Part shown: piece by piece, positions 28,670 to 38,536 of the stretch | Layout: every line of letters begins with the position of its first letter | How positions within the stretch are numbered: position 1 is the first letter of the stretch | Source: Gammaproteobacteria bacterium | Lineage (GTDB): Bacteria; Pseudomonadota; Gammaproteobacteria; Pseudomonadales; Pseudohongiellaceae | Assembly (NCBI GenBank): GCA_030831165.1 | Contig: JAURLP010000006.1 | Span: forward strand, 1 to 64,000 | DNA: 64,000 bases | Reading direction: 5' to 3' | Made by a program: the position numbers and the translations under genes | The notes under the pieces: generated by a model | What the model was told of the DNA's origin: nothing | What the model saw: only the letters and a program-made list of their open reading frames with translations | The model's database searches: none

Positions 28670-28696
28670 TTTCGTCCAAAAAGGCAGTTGAATTAA

Positions 28697-29872
28697 GTGC
28701 ATAGTCCAGAAAGCTTTAATACTGATTATGTTCTTGTTACTGATGATGAGGCTTTAAATAAGTGCTGTGAATCCTGGCAAGAACTGAGCTATCTTGCACT
28801 GGATACAGAGTTTATGCGCACTGACAGCTTTTATCCGAAAGTGGCATTGTTTCAGGTTAGTGATGGTCAAAATAATTATCTGATAGATCCGCTGGGCATT
28901 AGCGATTGGGAGGCTTTTCAAGCCCTGATGCTAGCGCCAGATATTACAAAGATTTTCCATTCATGTTCTGAAGATTTGCTGGTTTTTATTTATCAATTTG
29001 GCATATTGCCATCACCTATTTTTGATACTCAGGTAGCAAATGCATTCTTAAATCAGGGTTTTGCGTTGAGTTATCAAAATATGGTTTCAGAGGAATTCGG
29101 CATTAATTTGCCGAAAGGTGAAACAAGGTCAAACTGGTTGCAGCGCCCTTTAAGTGAGCAGCAATTGGACTATGCCGCTTTGGATGTTGTTTATCTGCCT
29201 GAAATTTATTCTCGCCAAAAGAAAAAATTATCCGCTATGGGCAGGTTGGCTTGGGTAGATGAGGATTGCCAGCGACTTTTAAGTAATTATAAAGAAGAGT
29301 TGGAACAAGATTTTAGTCAGACATATCGCAATATCAATGCCGCCTGGCAGTTGGACGAAAAACAGCTTCTTGTATTGAAGGTACTAGCTGAATGGCGTGA
29401 AAAACATGCCAGACAAAGGGATAAACCAAGGAACTGGATTATAAAAGACAAGGAATTAGTCAATATTGCGAAGACCATCCCGGAAAATATGGCTCAGTTA
29501 GGCCAAATTAATAGCCTAAATGCTAATTTTATTTATTATGAAGGCCAGGCTTTGCTTGAGTTGATACATAATGCGTCCAAGCAAGATAATGCTTCCCTTA
29601 CTGAGCAAATAGCAAGGCCATTGAGTAACGCGCAGAAAAAGCACTTTAAGCTTGCTCAAGCTCTGGTTGAAAGAAAAGCAGAAGAATTAAATTTACCAAT
29701 TGAGGTGCTTGGTAGAAAGCGAACTTTGCTTAGCCTGTACCAATCGATTCTTGAACTAAAAAACAGTACTTCCGAAGATACTTTGGATGCCAATAAGATT
29801 AAGTTGCCGGATGAATTGCGGGGTTGGCGCAGTGAAATTTTAGTTCAGGAACTTATCGGATTGCTCTTGTGA
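28697..29872 (+). CDS. rnd: Ribonuclease D
   Basis: A 391-residue 3'-5' exoribonuclease for tRNA maturation. The DEDD motifs are seen: LALDTEFMR (about 34-42), HSCSEDLLVF (about 95-104) and LDYAALDVVYLPEIY (about 158-172). HRDC-type domains follow, including WREKHARQRDKPRNWIIKD. The likely start is GTG at 28697; its ribosome-binding site is weak. The stop overlaps ycgL by four bases. Confidence 0.94.
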   Translation: MHSPESFNTDYVLVTDDEALNKCCESWQELSYLALDTEFMRTDSFYPKVALFQVSDGQNNYLIDPLGISDWEAFQALMLAPDITKIFHSCSEDLLVFIYQFGILPSPIFDTQVANAFLNQGFALSYQNMVSEEFGINLPKGETRSNWLQRPLSEQQLDYAALDVVYLPEIYSRQKKKLSAMGRLAWVDEDCQRLLSNYKEELEQDFSQTYRNINAAWQLDEKQLLVLKVLAEWREKHARQRDKPRNWIIKDKELVNIAKTIPENMAQLGQINSLNANFIYYEGQALLELIHNASKQDNASLTEQIARPLSNAQKKHFKLAQALVERKAEELNLPIEVLGRKRTLLSLYQSILELKNSTSEDTLDANKIKLPDELRGWRSEILVQELIGLLL

Positions 29873-30138
29873 AATCCATGCTTTGTACGATATATAAAAG
29901 CTCTCGTGAAGAAGAAATGTATCTCTATGTTGCCAGAGGTTATGACCTGTCTGAATTACCAACTGAGCTCATGGATAAAATGGGTAAATTAAAGGAAGTA
30001 ATGACTCTGACCTTGGATATCGATAGAAAGCTTGCCAGAGTAGAGGCAAAAAATGTATTAGCCAACATTGAAGCCAAGGGATATTTTCTTCAATTGCCTC
30101 CTAATATAAACCCACTTGTATTTACCCTTGGTGAATAA
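29869..30138 (+). CDS. ycgL: YcgL family protein
   Basis: An 89-residue protein of the YcgL family (DUF709). Hallmarks are the CTIYKSSREEEMYLYV start and the LARVEAKNVLANIEAKGYFLQLPP end. Function is not established. The GTG start lies inside the end of rnd, and its stop shares a base with ycgN, so rnd-ycgL-ycgN appear coupled. Confidence 0.92.
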   Translation: MKSMLCTIYKSSREEEMYLYVARGYDLSELPTELMDKMGKLKEVMTLTLDIDRKLARVEAKNVLANIEAKGYFLQLPPNINPLVFTLGE

Positions 30139-30584
30139 TGTCTACACAAGATAAATTTTGGCAAAACAAGTCGCTGCAGCAAATGACCTCCGAGGAGTGG
30201 GAGCTTTTGTGTGATGGCTGCGGGAAATGCTGCTTACACAAGCTGGAAGATGAAACCAGCGGAGAAATTGCCTTTACAAGAGTAATTTGCCGTTACTTTG
30301 ATGAGAATAGCTGTCGTTGCAAAGTGTATACTTCTCGTCAATCTCTGGTTCCTACTTGCGTTATACTGAAGCCCGATAATTTGAAAGATTTGCCATGGAT
30401 GCCTTCAACTTGTGCTTACCGGCTTTTATATGAGGGCAAAGATTTACCCGATTGGCATCCGCTAATCAGTGGAAATCGTGAAGCAATTGAGGAAAGTGGA
30501 ATTACAGTCTCAGGCAAGGTAATCTCTGAAGAATATGTTCATGAAGATGGCTATGACGAACATCTCATCACATGGGTTGAATAG
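30138..30584 (+). CDS. ycgN: YcgN family cysteine-cluster protein
   Basis: A 148-residue protein of the YcgN (UPF0260, CxxCxxCC-type) family. The cysteine-rich block CDGCGKCCLHK at about 29-39, CRYFDENSCRCKVYTSR and PTCVILKPDN suggest a bound metal. PSTCAYRLLYEGKDLPDWHPL is the family C-terminal signature. Biochemical role is unknown. It ends the rnd transcript. Confidence 0.92.
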   Translation: MSTQDKFWQNKSLQQMTSEEWELLCDGCGKCCLHKLEDETSGEIAFTRVICRYFDENSCRCKVYTSRQSLVPTCVILKPDNLKDLPWMPSTCAYRLLYEGKDLPDWHPLISGNREAIEESGITVSGKVISEEYVHEDGYDEHLITWVE

Positions 30585-30657
30585 CACCAAAGAATTACCT
30601 TATACAGGTTGATCTAAAATGGAATATTTAAATGAAGTATTTAAATGAAGTGTAAGT

Positions 30658-31038
30658 ATGGAAACTGTTGATTATATTCTTGCATGGCTGGTTTATCTGA
30701 TTGCTTCGGTGGCAATGTCTTTTTTATTCTGGAAGATCATTAGGCAGATTCTTTGGACTGATTTAGCCTATGTGATGCAAGTTACCTTTATGGCGATTAT
30801 ATTTACACCATGGTATGTGGAAGCAGATGGCAATGTCCTGGCCCCGGCTATCATCATATTTGTAATGGATATTGTTACGATAGAAACCGTTGCAGGCATC
30901 AGGTCACTTGTCCCCATTGCAATGGCAATATTGCTATCGAGCATTATAACTATGGTAGGCATAGCGACGTACCGGGTGCGTAAAGTCAGACGCATGCTCA
31001 GTATCAAAAAAAAACGCAGGGCAAGAAAAGCTGCTTAA
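30658..31038 (+). CDS. Hypothetical membrane protein, 126 residues
   Basis: About three membrane segments (about 8-30, 45-62 partly polar, 66-82, 87-107) are followed by a highly basic tail (RKVRRMLSIKKKRRARKAA) expected in the cytoplasm. It starts at ATG 30658, 73 bp after ycgN and 46 bp before hrpA. No family is recognised. The clean ORF and membrane character make it a likely real gene. Confidence 0.7.
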   Translation: METVDYILAWLVYLIASVAMSFLFWKIIRQILWTDLAYVMQVTFMAIIFTPWYVEADGNVLAPAIIIFVMDIVTIETVAGIRSLVPIAMAILLSSIITMVGIATYRVRKVRRMLSIKKKRRARKAA

Positions 31039-31084
31039 GACAGATATCTTGTATTTCGTTGCTATTCTCGCTTGAATATATTTC

Positions 31085-34000
31085 ATGCCTATAAAATTTC
31101 CCATTAGCTACCCCCAAGAGCTGCCTCTTAGCCAGAAAGTCACTGAGATAAAACATGCCCTGCAGCAGAGCCAGGTGCTGATTGTCGGTGGTGAAACGGG
31201 TTCAGGTAAAACCACTCAGCTTCCCAAGATTTGTCTGGATTTAGGTAGGGGGCAGGGCGGCATTATTGCTCATACCCAGCCACGAAGACTGGCCGCAAGA
31301 AGTGTTTGTCAGCGTATTGCTGATGAACTTGAGGTAGAAGTCGGCAAGGAAGTTGGCTATCAAGTGCGTTTTAATAATCTTACCAGTGAAGTCACCCGCA
31401 TAAAATTAATGACTGATGGCATTCTATTGGCTGAGATTCAGCAAGACCCTCTCTTAAAGCAATACGATACGGTGATAATTGATGAAGCTCATGAGCGCAG
31501 TTTAAACATAGATTTTTTATTGGGGTATTTGAAAAATCTGCTACCGCTCAGGCCCGATTTAAAGTTGATTATTACCTCAGCGACTATTGATCTGGATAAA
31601 TTTTCTGCTCATTTTAATCAGGCGCCAATAATTGAAGTGTCAGGTAGAACCTTTCCGGTAGATGTCGTATACAGGCCGCCTCTAGATCTGGATGATAATG
31701 ATCTGGCAGTTAGTATTATTGCTGCAATCAAGGAGCTGCCAGAATTAGAGCGACAGAATACTAAAGGTCAAAAAACAGGCAAAGCGGACGTTCTGGTATT
31801 TTTAAGTGGAGAGCGTGAAATCCGGGATGTAGCTCAAGCCTTGCGCAAGGAAAAATTGAGTAATACTGAGATATTGCCTCTCTATGCAAGGTTGAGTAAC
31901 AAGGAACAGAATAGAATATTCCGATCGCATGCTGGGCGCCGCATTGTCCTGTCCACCAATGTTGCTGAAACCTCGATTACAGTGCCTGGCATTACCAGTG
32001 TTATTGATCCGGGTATGGTTCGCATTAGTCGCTATAGTGTGCGTAACAAAATACAACGGCTACCAGTTGAGGCCATTTCTCAAGCCAGTGCAAACCAACG
32101 CGCTGGGCGCTGCGGGCGTATAGCACCAGGCATATGTATTCGTCTCTACAGTGAAGAAGACTATCAACAAAGACCTGAATTTACAGATACTGAAATAACT
32201 CGAACCAATCTCGCTTCCGTTATTTTGCAGATGCTTAATATGGATCTGGGCGATATCGATAGCTTTCCCTTTTTGGATAAACCGGAAACAAAAGCCATCA
32301 ATGACGGGATTAAAGTTTTACAGGAACTGGGAGCTGTTAGTGAGGCAGGGACGTTAAATAAAACCGGCAAAATTATGGCCGATCTACCCGTCGATCCCAG
32401 ATATGCACGAATGCTACTGGAAGCGTCGACAAGGGCTTGTCTACAAGAAGTTCTGATAATTGTCAGCGCAATGAGTATTCAGGACCCGAGAGAAAGGCCG
32501 CTGGATAAACAACAGGCTGCCGATGAAAAGCATCGGCAGTTTCAACATCCGCAATCTGATTTTCTGGGTTTTCTAAAGCTATGGCAGAATTTTGAGAGTG
32601 AGCGTCAACTGCTCACGCAAAACCAGTTACGAAAATATTGTCAAAAGCATTTTCTATCTTATACCCGTATGCGTGAATGGCGTGAGATTCATAGACAATT
32701 ACACCTGCAATGTCGCCAACTTGGCTTAAGAGAAAATAAGGAGCCCGCAGATGAAGAAAATATTCATCAATCCATATTGAGAGGCTTGATAGTACAGGTG
32801 GCAAGGCATCATGAAGATAAGGAGTATATTGGGACAAGGAATAGAAAATTTCAGATTTTTCCAGGGTCCAGTTTGTTTAAAAAGAAAAGCAAATGGATAC
32901 TAGCCGCAGAATTAGTTGAGACCAGCAAATTGTATTCCAGGCTTAATTGTCAGATAAAACCTGAATGGGTTGAGGCGCAAGCAGCCAAGCTGCTTAATCA
33001 TGAATATTTTGAACCTCATTGGGAAAAGCGTCGGGGACAGGTAATGGCTTTTGAGAAAGTTTCTTTGTACGGTTTAACCCTTGTCGAAAAGCGTAAAGTC
33101 GCTTTTAGTAAAATTGATCCCGCATTAAGTCGTGAATTGTTTATCAGAGAGGCTTTAGTCTCTTTGGATGTCAGAACTCGGGCAGATTTTTTTCACCATA
33201 ACCGTCAACTTATCGAAAAAGTAGCTCAGGTAGAAGATAAAACGCGACGCAGAGACATTTTAATAGATGAAGAGACCCTGTTTGAGTTTTACGATTCGTT
33301 ATTGCCACCGCACATATACAGCACCAGAAATCTGGAAAGTTGGTACAACAAGCTAGATCAAAAACAAAAAACTGTTTTATTTTTAACTGAACAGGATTTG
33401 ATCAGTAAGAGCAGCACTGGATTTGACCTGAATGAATTTCCAGATCAATTAAAGACTGCTTCCATGGCATTAAAACTGGATTATGAATTCGCACCAGGAA
33501 AAACCACCGACGGCATCTCGGTTGATGTACCTGTATCAGCATTAAAACAACTGAAAGAAGAAGATCTTGACTGGCTGGTACCTGGCATGTTGCGAGAAAA
33601 GTGTATTGCGCTGGCAAAAGCCTTACCAAAACCCTTGCGAAAATTATTAGTACCTATCCCAGACACAATAGATCATATATTGGCTGACTTGAAACGAGAG
33701 TCGAGGGGCAACTTGCGTTATTTACTTGCTCAAAAATTGACATCCAGAATTAGCGTCCCTATAGACCCTCAACACTGGCAGGACTATAAGCTGGACGAAC
33801 ATCTTAGAATGAATATTCGAGTTCTTGATGAAACTGGGAAACTGTTAGGGGCCGGTAGAGACTTGGCTGCGTTACAGCAGCAATTTGCCGAAGAAATTCA
33901 GCGAAATATGCAGCAGTATTCAGAAAGTTCTATTGATCATAGCGGGATTACAGAATGGGATTTTTCGGAGCTTGAAGAAGTCCATGAAGTGCAGCATGGT

Positions 34001-34813
34001 GATATAAAACTGCTTACCTATCCGGCCCTGGTTGATGAAATTGACAGTGTGTCAATAACCTTGTGTGACAACTTACCTCTGGCCAAGCAAGAGACTATCT
34101 GGGGTATCGTCCGCTTGTTGATGCTAAAAAGTCCTCAACAGGTCAAATATTTAAAAAAACTACTCTTAAAGGACGCCCAGAAGAACTTACTATTGAGTCA
34201 TTTAGGGTCGAAAGATGAAATTCTGCAGCAGCTCATTCGAGCGGCTTACCGCAACTGTTTTATAGATGAAGATAACTTACCCAGAACAAAAATTGATTTT
34301 GATGAGACATATGAGTACAAAAGAGGGGCCTTAATAAACTGCGCTGAAAAAATTGAATCGAGACTTTATGAGATATTTCTGGACTATCATCAGGTACAAA
34401 AGCGATTGGATAGCTTTCCTGGTATTGAAAGTCAGACTATTTATATTGATATTAGTGTGCAGCTAGATGAAATCCTGCATGCGGATTTTATATGTGATAC
34501 TCCCAAAGAATATTTCTCGGAAATTCCCCGTTATTTAAAAGCCATCTTAGAAAGATTGGAGAAATATCCTCGACAAATTGAAAAAGATAAACTGTGGACT
34601 GAGCTACTTGGGCAGTATTATTCTCAATATATCCAACAATATAATCAACTTGTGAAACAAAATATGGTTTCTACAGAACTTGAAAAATTTCGTTGGCTAC
34701 TGGAAGAATATCGAGTCTCCTTATTTGCTCAATCTATGGGGACAAGAGAGCCCGTATCTGAAAAGCGGTTAAAGCGGTTTTGGCAGGAAAGAATACTGAA
34801 ATCTAATATTTAA
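31085..34813 (+). CDS. hrpA: ATP-dependent RNA helicase HrpA
   Basis: A 1242-residue DEAH-box helicase. Motif I is GGETGSGKTTQLPK (about 35-48) and motif II is DEAHERSLN. TSATIDLDKF, the later STNVAETSITVPG, and the QRAGRCGR motif complete the core. The OB-fold and the long C-terminal extension (DUF3418) give the full HrpA length of about 1300. In E. coli HrpA resolves stalled ribosomes on mRNA. It overlaps the convergent PilZ gene by 11 bases. Confidence 0.96.
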   Translation: MPIKFPISYPQELPLSQKVTEIKHALQQSQVLIVGGETGSGKTTQLPKICLDLGRGQGGIIAHTQPRRLAARSVCQRIADELEVEVGKEVGYQVRFNNLTSEVTRIKLMTDGILLAEIQQDPLLKQYDTVIIDEAHERSLNIDFLLGYLKNLLPLRPDLKLIITSATIDLDKFSAHFNQAPIIEVSGRTFPVDVVYRPPLDLDDNDLAVSIIAAIKELPELERQNTKGQKTGKADVLVFLSGEREIRDVAQALRKEKLSNTEILPLYARLSNKEQNRIFRSHAGRRIVLSTNVAETSITVPGITSVIDPGMVRISRYSVRNKIQRLPVEAISQASANQRAGRCGRIAPGICIRLYSEEDYQQRPEFTDTEITRTNLASVILQMLNMDLGDIDSFPFLDKPETKAINDGIKVLQELGAVSEAGTLNKTGKIMADLPVDPRYARMLLEASTRACLQEVLIIVSAMSIQDPRERPLDKQQAADEKHRQFQHPQSDFLGFLKLWQNFESERQLLTQNQLRKYCQKHFLSYTRMREWREIHRQLHLQCRQLGLRENKEPADEENIHQSILRGLIVQVARHHEDKEYIGTRNRKFQIFPGSSLFKKKSKWILAAELVETSKLYSRLNCQIKPEWVEAQAAKLLNHEYFEPHWEKRRGQVMAFEKVSLYGLTLVEKRKVAFSKIDPALSRELFIREALVSLDVRTRADFFHHNRQLIEKVAQVEDKTRRRDILIDEETLFEFYDSLLPPHIYSTRNLESWYNKLDQKQKTVLFLTEQDLISKSSTGFDLNEFPDQLKTASMALKLDYEFAPGKTTDGISVDVPVSALKQLKEEDLDWLVPGMLREKCIALAKALPKPLRKLLVPIPDTIDHILADLKRESRGNLRYLLAQKLTSRISVPIDPQHWQDYKLDEHLRMNIRVLDETGKLLGAGRDLAALQQQFAEEIQRNMQQYSESSIDHSGITEWDFSELEEVHEVQHGDIKLLTYPALVDEIDSVSITLCDNLPLAKQETIWGIVRLLMLKSPQQVKYLKKLLLKDAQKNLLLSHLGSKDEILQQLIRAAYRNCFIDEDNLPRTKIDFDETYEYKRGALINCAEKIESRLYEIFLDYHQVQKRLDSFPGIESQTIYIDISVQLDEILHADFICDTPKEYFSEIPRYLKAILERLEKYPRQIEKDKLWTELLGQYYSQYIQQYNQLVKQNMVSTELEKFRWLLEEYRVSLFAQSMGTREPVSEKRLKRFWQERILKSNI

Positions 34814-35309
34814 TGAGTATCTTCACGCCGAGAAAAAACTGCCCTTCCTCTAAATCAAAAATTCGGGCTATTTCTACCATTGCCTGATATTCATTTTTAT
34901 TGGTTTGGCCATCGTGAATTTTCACCTTGCATTCAGTTCTCATCGGGATGACTTTATCCGTCATGATGCCCATTCCATTTTTACTGATATTGACACAAAG
35001 TGCTTCACATACTTTTTGGGGATGGCCATAGTACAAAGTGATGGCCGTATTTACCTTTGCACGTTCAAATTCACGTTCGTCATGAAAACGAGACATGGTA
35101 TGGTAGGTCCCTCTTAGAAGATCTCGCATTTTTATCATAGTGGCTAGACTCATTATGGGTAAATTTATATGTCTGGGCAAACTTTTATCAGCTTCAAGTA
35201 TGCACGATCTAAAATTCATATTATGTGAAGCAATTAACGAACTTTTGTTGCAGCGATTTCTAGAACGGAGTAAGGTATAGGCGTTTCTGACATGGGCAAT
35301 TAAATCCAC
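34803..35309 (-). CDS. PilZ-domain c-di-GMP-binding protein
   Basis: Up to 168 residues from a GTG start; an internal ATG at 35219 would give about 138. The PilZ domain fills the C-terminal half. The c-di-GMP-binding RxxxR motif is REFER and the second motif is NISKNG, so binding residues are intact. It is divergent from the response-regulator phosphatase gene. The PilZ-RssB-RssC arrangement resembles PA2799-PA2798-PA2797 of Pseudomonas aeruginosa (from memory). It probably senses c-di-GMP to influence motility or surface behaviour. Confidence 0.85.
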   Translation of the reverse strand: MDLIAHVRNAYTLLRSRNRCNKSSLIASHNMNFRSCILEADKSLPRHINLPIMSLATMIKMRDLLRGTYHTMSRFHDEREFERAKVNTAITLYYGHPQKVCEALCVNISKNGMGIMTDKVIPMRTECKVKIHDGQTNKNEYQAMVEIARIFDLEEGQFFLGVKILIKY

Positions 35310-35388
35310 TGATACTCTATATTTTAGAGAACATAATATAGTGGTGGGGTATTCACCTATATGAATTACCTTTATTTACGTATTAATA

Positions 35389-36573
35389 ATGGAAAAAGGG
35401 GATAATAGTACTGTCTTGGTAATTGACGATGATTTGGTCGTCAGGGATAGTATTGCCGCTTTTTTATCAGAGCTCTCTTATCGAGTCGTAGTAGCATCAG
35501 ATACTAACGAAGGTATGGATGCCTATCATTCATCATCTCCTGATTTAATTATTTGCGACATGAACCTTAAAGGAGATTGTGCTCTCGATTTCTTAAGGGA
35601 TATATTTCAGCAAGTGTCTTCTCAACCTGTAATAGTGCTTTCCAATAAGGAAGTGCTTGATGATGTGGTTGAAGCCATGAAGTTAGGTGCTAGTGATTAT
35701 CTGATCAAGCCTGTAACAGAATTGATTCTTTTACAACTTTCTATCAACAGTAGTTTGAAAAAAGTTCAAATACTTAAAGAAAATGAAGCTTATCGTAAAA
35801 AGTTAGAAAGCATTAACCATGAGTTGGAATATAATCTCGAATTGTTTGAGACAGACCAGCAAGCAGGTCGGCTGGTCCAGATCAGTATGTCTCCCAATCC
35901 TCCACAGGTACTTGCCGGTTATGAAATTAATCATCGTGTGGTGCCTTCTCTCTACTTGAGTGGTGACTCACTTGATTATGCCTCTTTAACGAAGCACAGT
36001 GTTTTATTCTACCTGGCAGATGTTTCAGGGCACGGTTCCTCTTCTGCTTTTATAACCATATTTTTGCGTTTCCGTACTGAACAAATGCTCAGAGAGCAAA
36101 GTCAGGTACCTTTCATTAAAAAACTGACCCCTGCTGAAATACTTACCAGATTAAATAAAGATCTGATTGATGCCGGTATTGATAAACATATCACCATGTT
36201 TGTGGGATTATTGAATCGAAAAGATAATAGACTTACCTACAGTGTGGCGGCGCATCATCCTCTACCCGTGATCTATAAAGACGAAAAGGCAAGTTTTATT
36301 GAAGTGAAGAAAAGCAGTTTTCCGGTGGGCTTGCTGCCAGAAGCAGAATATTTTGAAGAAAGCATTCCTTTTGATAAAGCGTCGCTAACTTTGTGTTCTG
36401 ACGGCATTCTAGAAGTGTTACCACAGTCAAGTCTGGCTGAGAAAGAAAAAAGAATTATTGAAGTAGTAGAGCAAAGTGAAGGAAAATTTCAGCTTATTCG
36501 AGAAGCATTTAATCTTAAAAATCTGCATAATATTCCAGATGACATCGCCGTAATGAATATTAGTGATTTGTAG
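35389..36573 (+). CDS. Response regulator with PP2C-type phosphatase output (RssB-like)
   Basis: A 394-residue protein. The receiver domain is at about 5-125 (VIDDDLVV acidic pair, phospho-Asp in IICDMNLKGD, KPV lysine). A coiled linker at about 125-165 leads to a SpoIIE/PP2C phosphatase domain (about 185-394). That domain has FYLADVSGHGSSSAFIT and LTLCSDGILEVLP, the metal-binding aspartates. In this family it dephosphorylates an anti-anti-sigma protein, and the next gene encodes a STAS protein. The length equals what I recall for Pseudomonas RssB-type proteins. Confidence 0.88.
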   Translation: MEKGDNSTVLVIDDDLVVRDSIAAFLSELSYRVVVASDTNEGMDAYHSSSPDLIICDMNLKGDCALDFLRDIFQQVSSQPVIVLSNKEVLDDVVEAMKLGASDYLIKPVTELILLQLSINSSLKKVQILKENEAYRKKLESINHELEYNLELFETDQQAGRLVQISMSPNPPQVLAGYEINHRVVPSLYLSGDSLDYASLTKHSVLFYLADVSGHGSSSAFITIFLRFRTEQMLREQSQVPFIKKLTPAEILTRLNKDLIDAGIDKHITMFVGLLNRKDNRLTYSVAAHHPLPVIYKDEKASFIEVKKSSFPVGLLPEAEYFEESIPFDKASLTLCSDGILEVLPQSSLAEKEKRIIEVVEQSEGKFQLIREAFNLKNLHNIPDDIAVMNISDL

Positions 36574-36610
36574 TGGATAAAAGCTTAAAAAAGAGTAGGC
36601 TTGTTTTTTA

Positions 36611-37093
36611 ATGAAATCAGGAAAAATACTAGCAACGGAATTAGATAAGATACCGGTTCTCAAATTGGCTGGAGACGTCCGTGTCTTAATGAGTTCGACT
36701 ATCGATAATTATTTTAATAGCCTTTATAACAGAGCTTTTCTGGAGGCGATGATTGTTGACCTTACTGAAACAACGGGCATAGATAGTACTGCCTTGGGCT
36801 TACTAGCCAAAATGGCAATCCAGCTACGTAACCGTTTCAATGTCAAACCAAGCATTATCTCAACTAACCCGGATATTACTAAAATTCTAAAAGGCATGAG
36901 TTTCGATATTATCTTCGATATTGTCGAAGAGCCTCTTGAGCAGGATGTGAAGTTTGGTGAGCTGAATCATGTCAGCGAGTCAGAAAATGTAATAAAACAA
37001 AAAGTGATCATCGCTCACCAGGCTTTAATGGCTCTGAGTGAGGATAATAAACTGGAATTCCAGGATCTGGTGAGTGCTTTAAAAAATAGTTAG
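36611..37093 (+). CDS. STAS-domain anti-sigma factor antagonist (RssC-like)
   Basis: A 160-residue protein with a STAS domain at about 10-105. The phosphorylation loop VDLTETTGIDSTALGLLA carries the Ser/Thr pair expected of anti-anti-sigma factors. About 45 C-terminal residues form an extra helical part. It lies 37 bp after its presumed phosphatase. No HATPase anti-sigma kinase is encoded in the window, so its partner must lie elsewhere. The stop overlaps the convergent TerB gene by four bases. Confidence 0.88.
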   Translation: MKSGKILATELDKIPVLKLAGDVRVLMSSTIDNYFNSLYNRAFLEAMIVDLTETTGIDSTALGLLAKMAIQLRNRFNVKPSIISTNPDITKILKGMSFDIIFDIVEEPLEQDVKFGELNHVSESENVIKQKVIIAHQALMALSEDNKLEFQDLVSALKNS

Positions 37094-37548
37094 AGATTTT
37101 TTACAGCCAGTTTGGTTTTAATAAAATCGCTATGCGAAACATATAAGAGCTCTGCAACCTTTCTGATCAAATGCTCTTCATATCGATCCAAGTTTCCATC
37201 TGCAAATGCAACTTCCCACATATTCTGGATTAAAGTAATTTTCGCGGGATATTCGTAAGCCTCATTAATAAGACTGGTAAACTGGTAGAGCGAAGTTGCA
37301 TCTTCGGCTTCTTGCTGAGCCAGATCGAACAGTTCTTCCAGAGTGTCTTCAGGCAGGTTGAATTTTTTTTGTAAAATGCTGGATATCTTTTCGAGCTCAC
37401 TATCATCGATACTATAATCTGCCTTGCACAGCTCAATCATTAAAGCTGCACAGGCCAAATGAATCCTGTCGATAGCATTATCGCCGGTGTCACTTTCTAA
37501 AGTAGGATTTAAGTATTTTTCAAAAAAAATGCTGATGTTTTGTAGCAT
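37090..37548 (-). CDS. TerB-family protein
   Basis: A 152-residue all-helical protein of the TerB tellurite-resistance family. Acidic metal-binding-like segments CKADYSIDDSELEKI and AFADGNLDRYEEHLIRKV mark the repeated helices. Stand-alone TerB proteins like this are common and their role is unclear; resistance to tellurite is not implied by this gene alone. It starts 12 bp after the dusA stop and may be co-transcribed with it. Confidence 0.82.
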   Translation of the reverse strand: MLQNISIFFEKYLNPTLESDTGDNAIDRIHLACAALMIELCKADYSIDDSELEKISSILQKKFNLPEDTLEELFDLAQQEAEDATSLYQFTSLINEAYEYPAKITLIQNMWEVAFADGNLDRYEEHLIRKVAELLYVSHSDFIKTKLAVKNL

Positions 37549-37560
37549 ATTGTTTCCTGC

Positions 37561-38532
37561 CTAGTGTTGTACCAGTTGCATAGCATGTTTAAGGACGCTC
37601 AGGTCTGCTCCGGGTTTGTAAGCATTCTCACTGAGATAGCGTCGGAATTTTTTGCCTCCGGGCTGACTTTGAAATAAACCGAGTATATGTCGAGTAATAT
37701 GTCTTAAGGCTGTGCCATCACTAAGTTCTGTATCTATATAAGGTAAAAAATGCTCAAGAATATTTAAGCGCTCAGGTATTTCATCCTGTACATCAAAGAA
37801 TTCTTTATCAACGGCAGATAGAATATACGGGCGCTGATATGCTTCACGCCCGAGCATGACGCCATCGACATATTTCAAGTGTTCATGAGCTTCAGGTAAA
37901 TTTTTAATTCCACCATTGATAATGATTTCCAGTTCTGGAAAATGTCTTTTGATGTCATAAACGCGGTGATAGTTTAAGGGTGGAACCTCTCGGTTTTGTT
38001 TGGGGCTCAAACCCTTAAGAATGGCAATCCGGGCATGTAAAATGAAACATGTACAGCCAGCTGAGTTAACGACAGATATGAACTCGGCTAATTCGTCATG
38101 ACTATCCATGTTGTCTATACCAATACGACTTTTGACTGTCACGGGTATTGCAACAGAATTTTGCATGGCGGCCACACATTCAGCGACCAGTTCCGGCTCA
38201 GCCATCAAGCAAGCGCCTATTTTGCCATTTTGAACGCGGTCACTGGGGCAGCCAACATTCAGGTTTATTTCTATATAGCCTGCATCCTCAGCCATTTTCG
38301 CACATTCGGCGAGCTCTTTCGGGTTGCTCCCCCCAAGTTGAATCGCTACCGGCTGCTCCTCTGGATTAAATTTCAGAAAACGTTCTTTGTTACCATGGAT
38401 GAGTGCACCGCTGGTCACCATTTCTGTGTATAACATGGCATGTTTGCTTAGCAGGCGTAAAAAATAACGACAGTGCCGGTCAGTCCAGTCCATCATTGGA
38501 GCAACGCAAAAAGTATGTGAAGGCTTGCGCAT
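37561..38532 (-). CDS. dusA: tRNA-dihydrouridine synthase A
   Basis: A 323-residue FMN enzyme reducing uridines 20/20a in the tRNA D-loop. CVAPMMDWTDRHCRYFLR at the N-terminus is DusA-specific, and the catalytic cysteine lies in LNVGCPSDRVQNGKIGACLM at about 92-111. FMN-phosphate residues are in EIIINGGIKN and GVMLGREAYQRP. It follows roxA on the same strand after 4 bp. Confidence 0.95.
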   Translation of the reverse strand: MRKPSHTFCVAPMMDWTDRHCRYFLRLLSKHAMLYTEMVTSGALIHGNKERFLKFNPEEQPVAIQLGGSNPKELAECAKMAEDAGYIEINLNVGCPSDRVQNGKIGACLMAEPELVAECVAAMQNSVAIPVTVKSRIGIDNMDSHDELAEFISVVNSAGCTCFILHARIAILKGLSPKQNREVPPLNYHRVYDIKRHFPELEIIINGGIKNLPEAHEHLKYVDGVMLGREAYQRPYILSAVDKEFFDVQDEIPERLNILEHFLPYIDTELSDGTALRHITRHILGLFQSQPGGKKFRRYLSENAYKPGADLSVLKHAMQLVQH

Positions 38533-38536
38533 TAAT

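Noticed and set aside
37090-37548. Tellurite-resistance island
   Set aside because: Only a stand-alone TerB-like gene is present; no terZCDE or tehAB genes are nearby.
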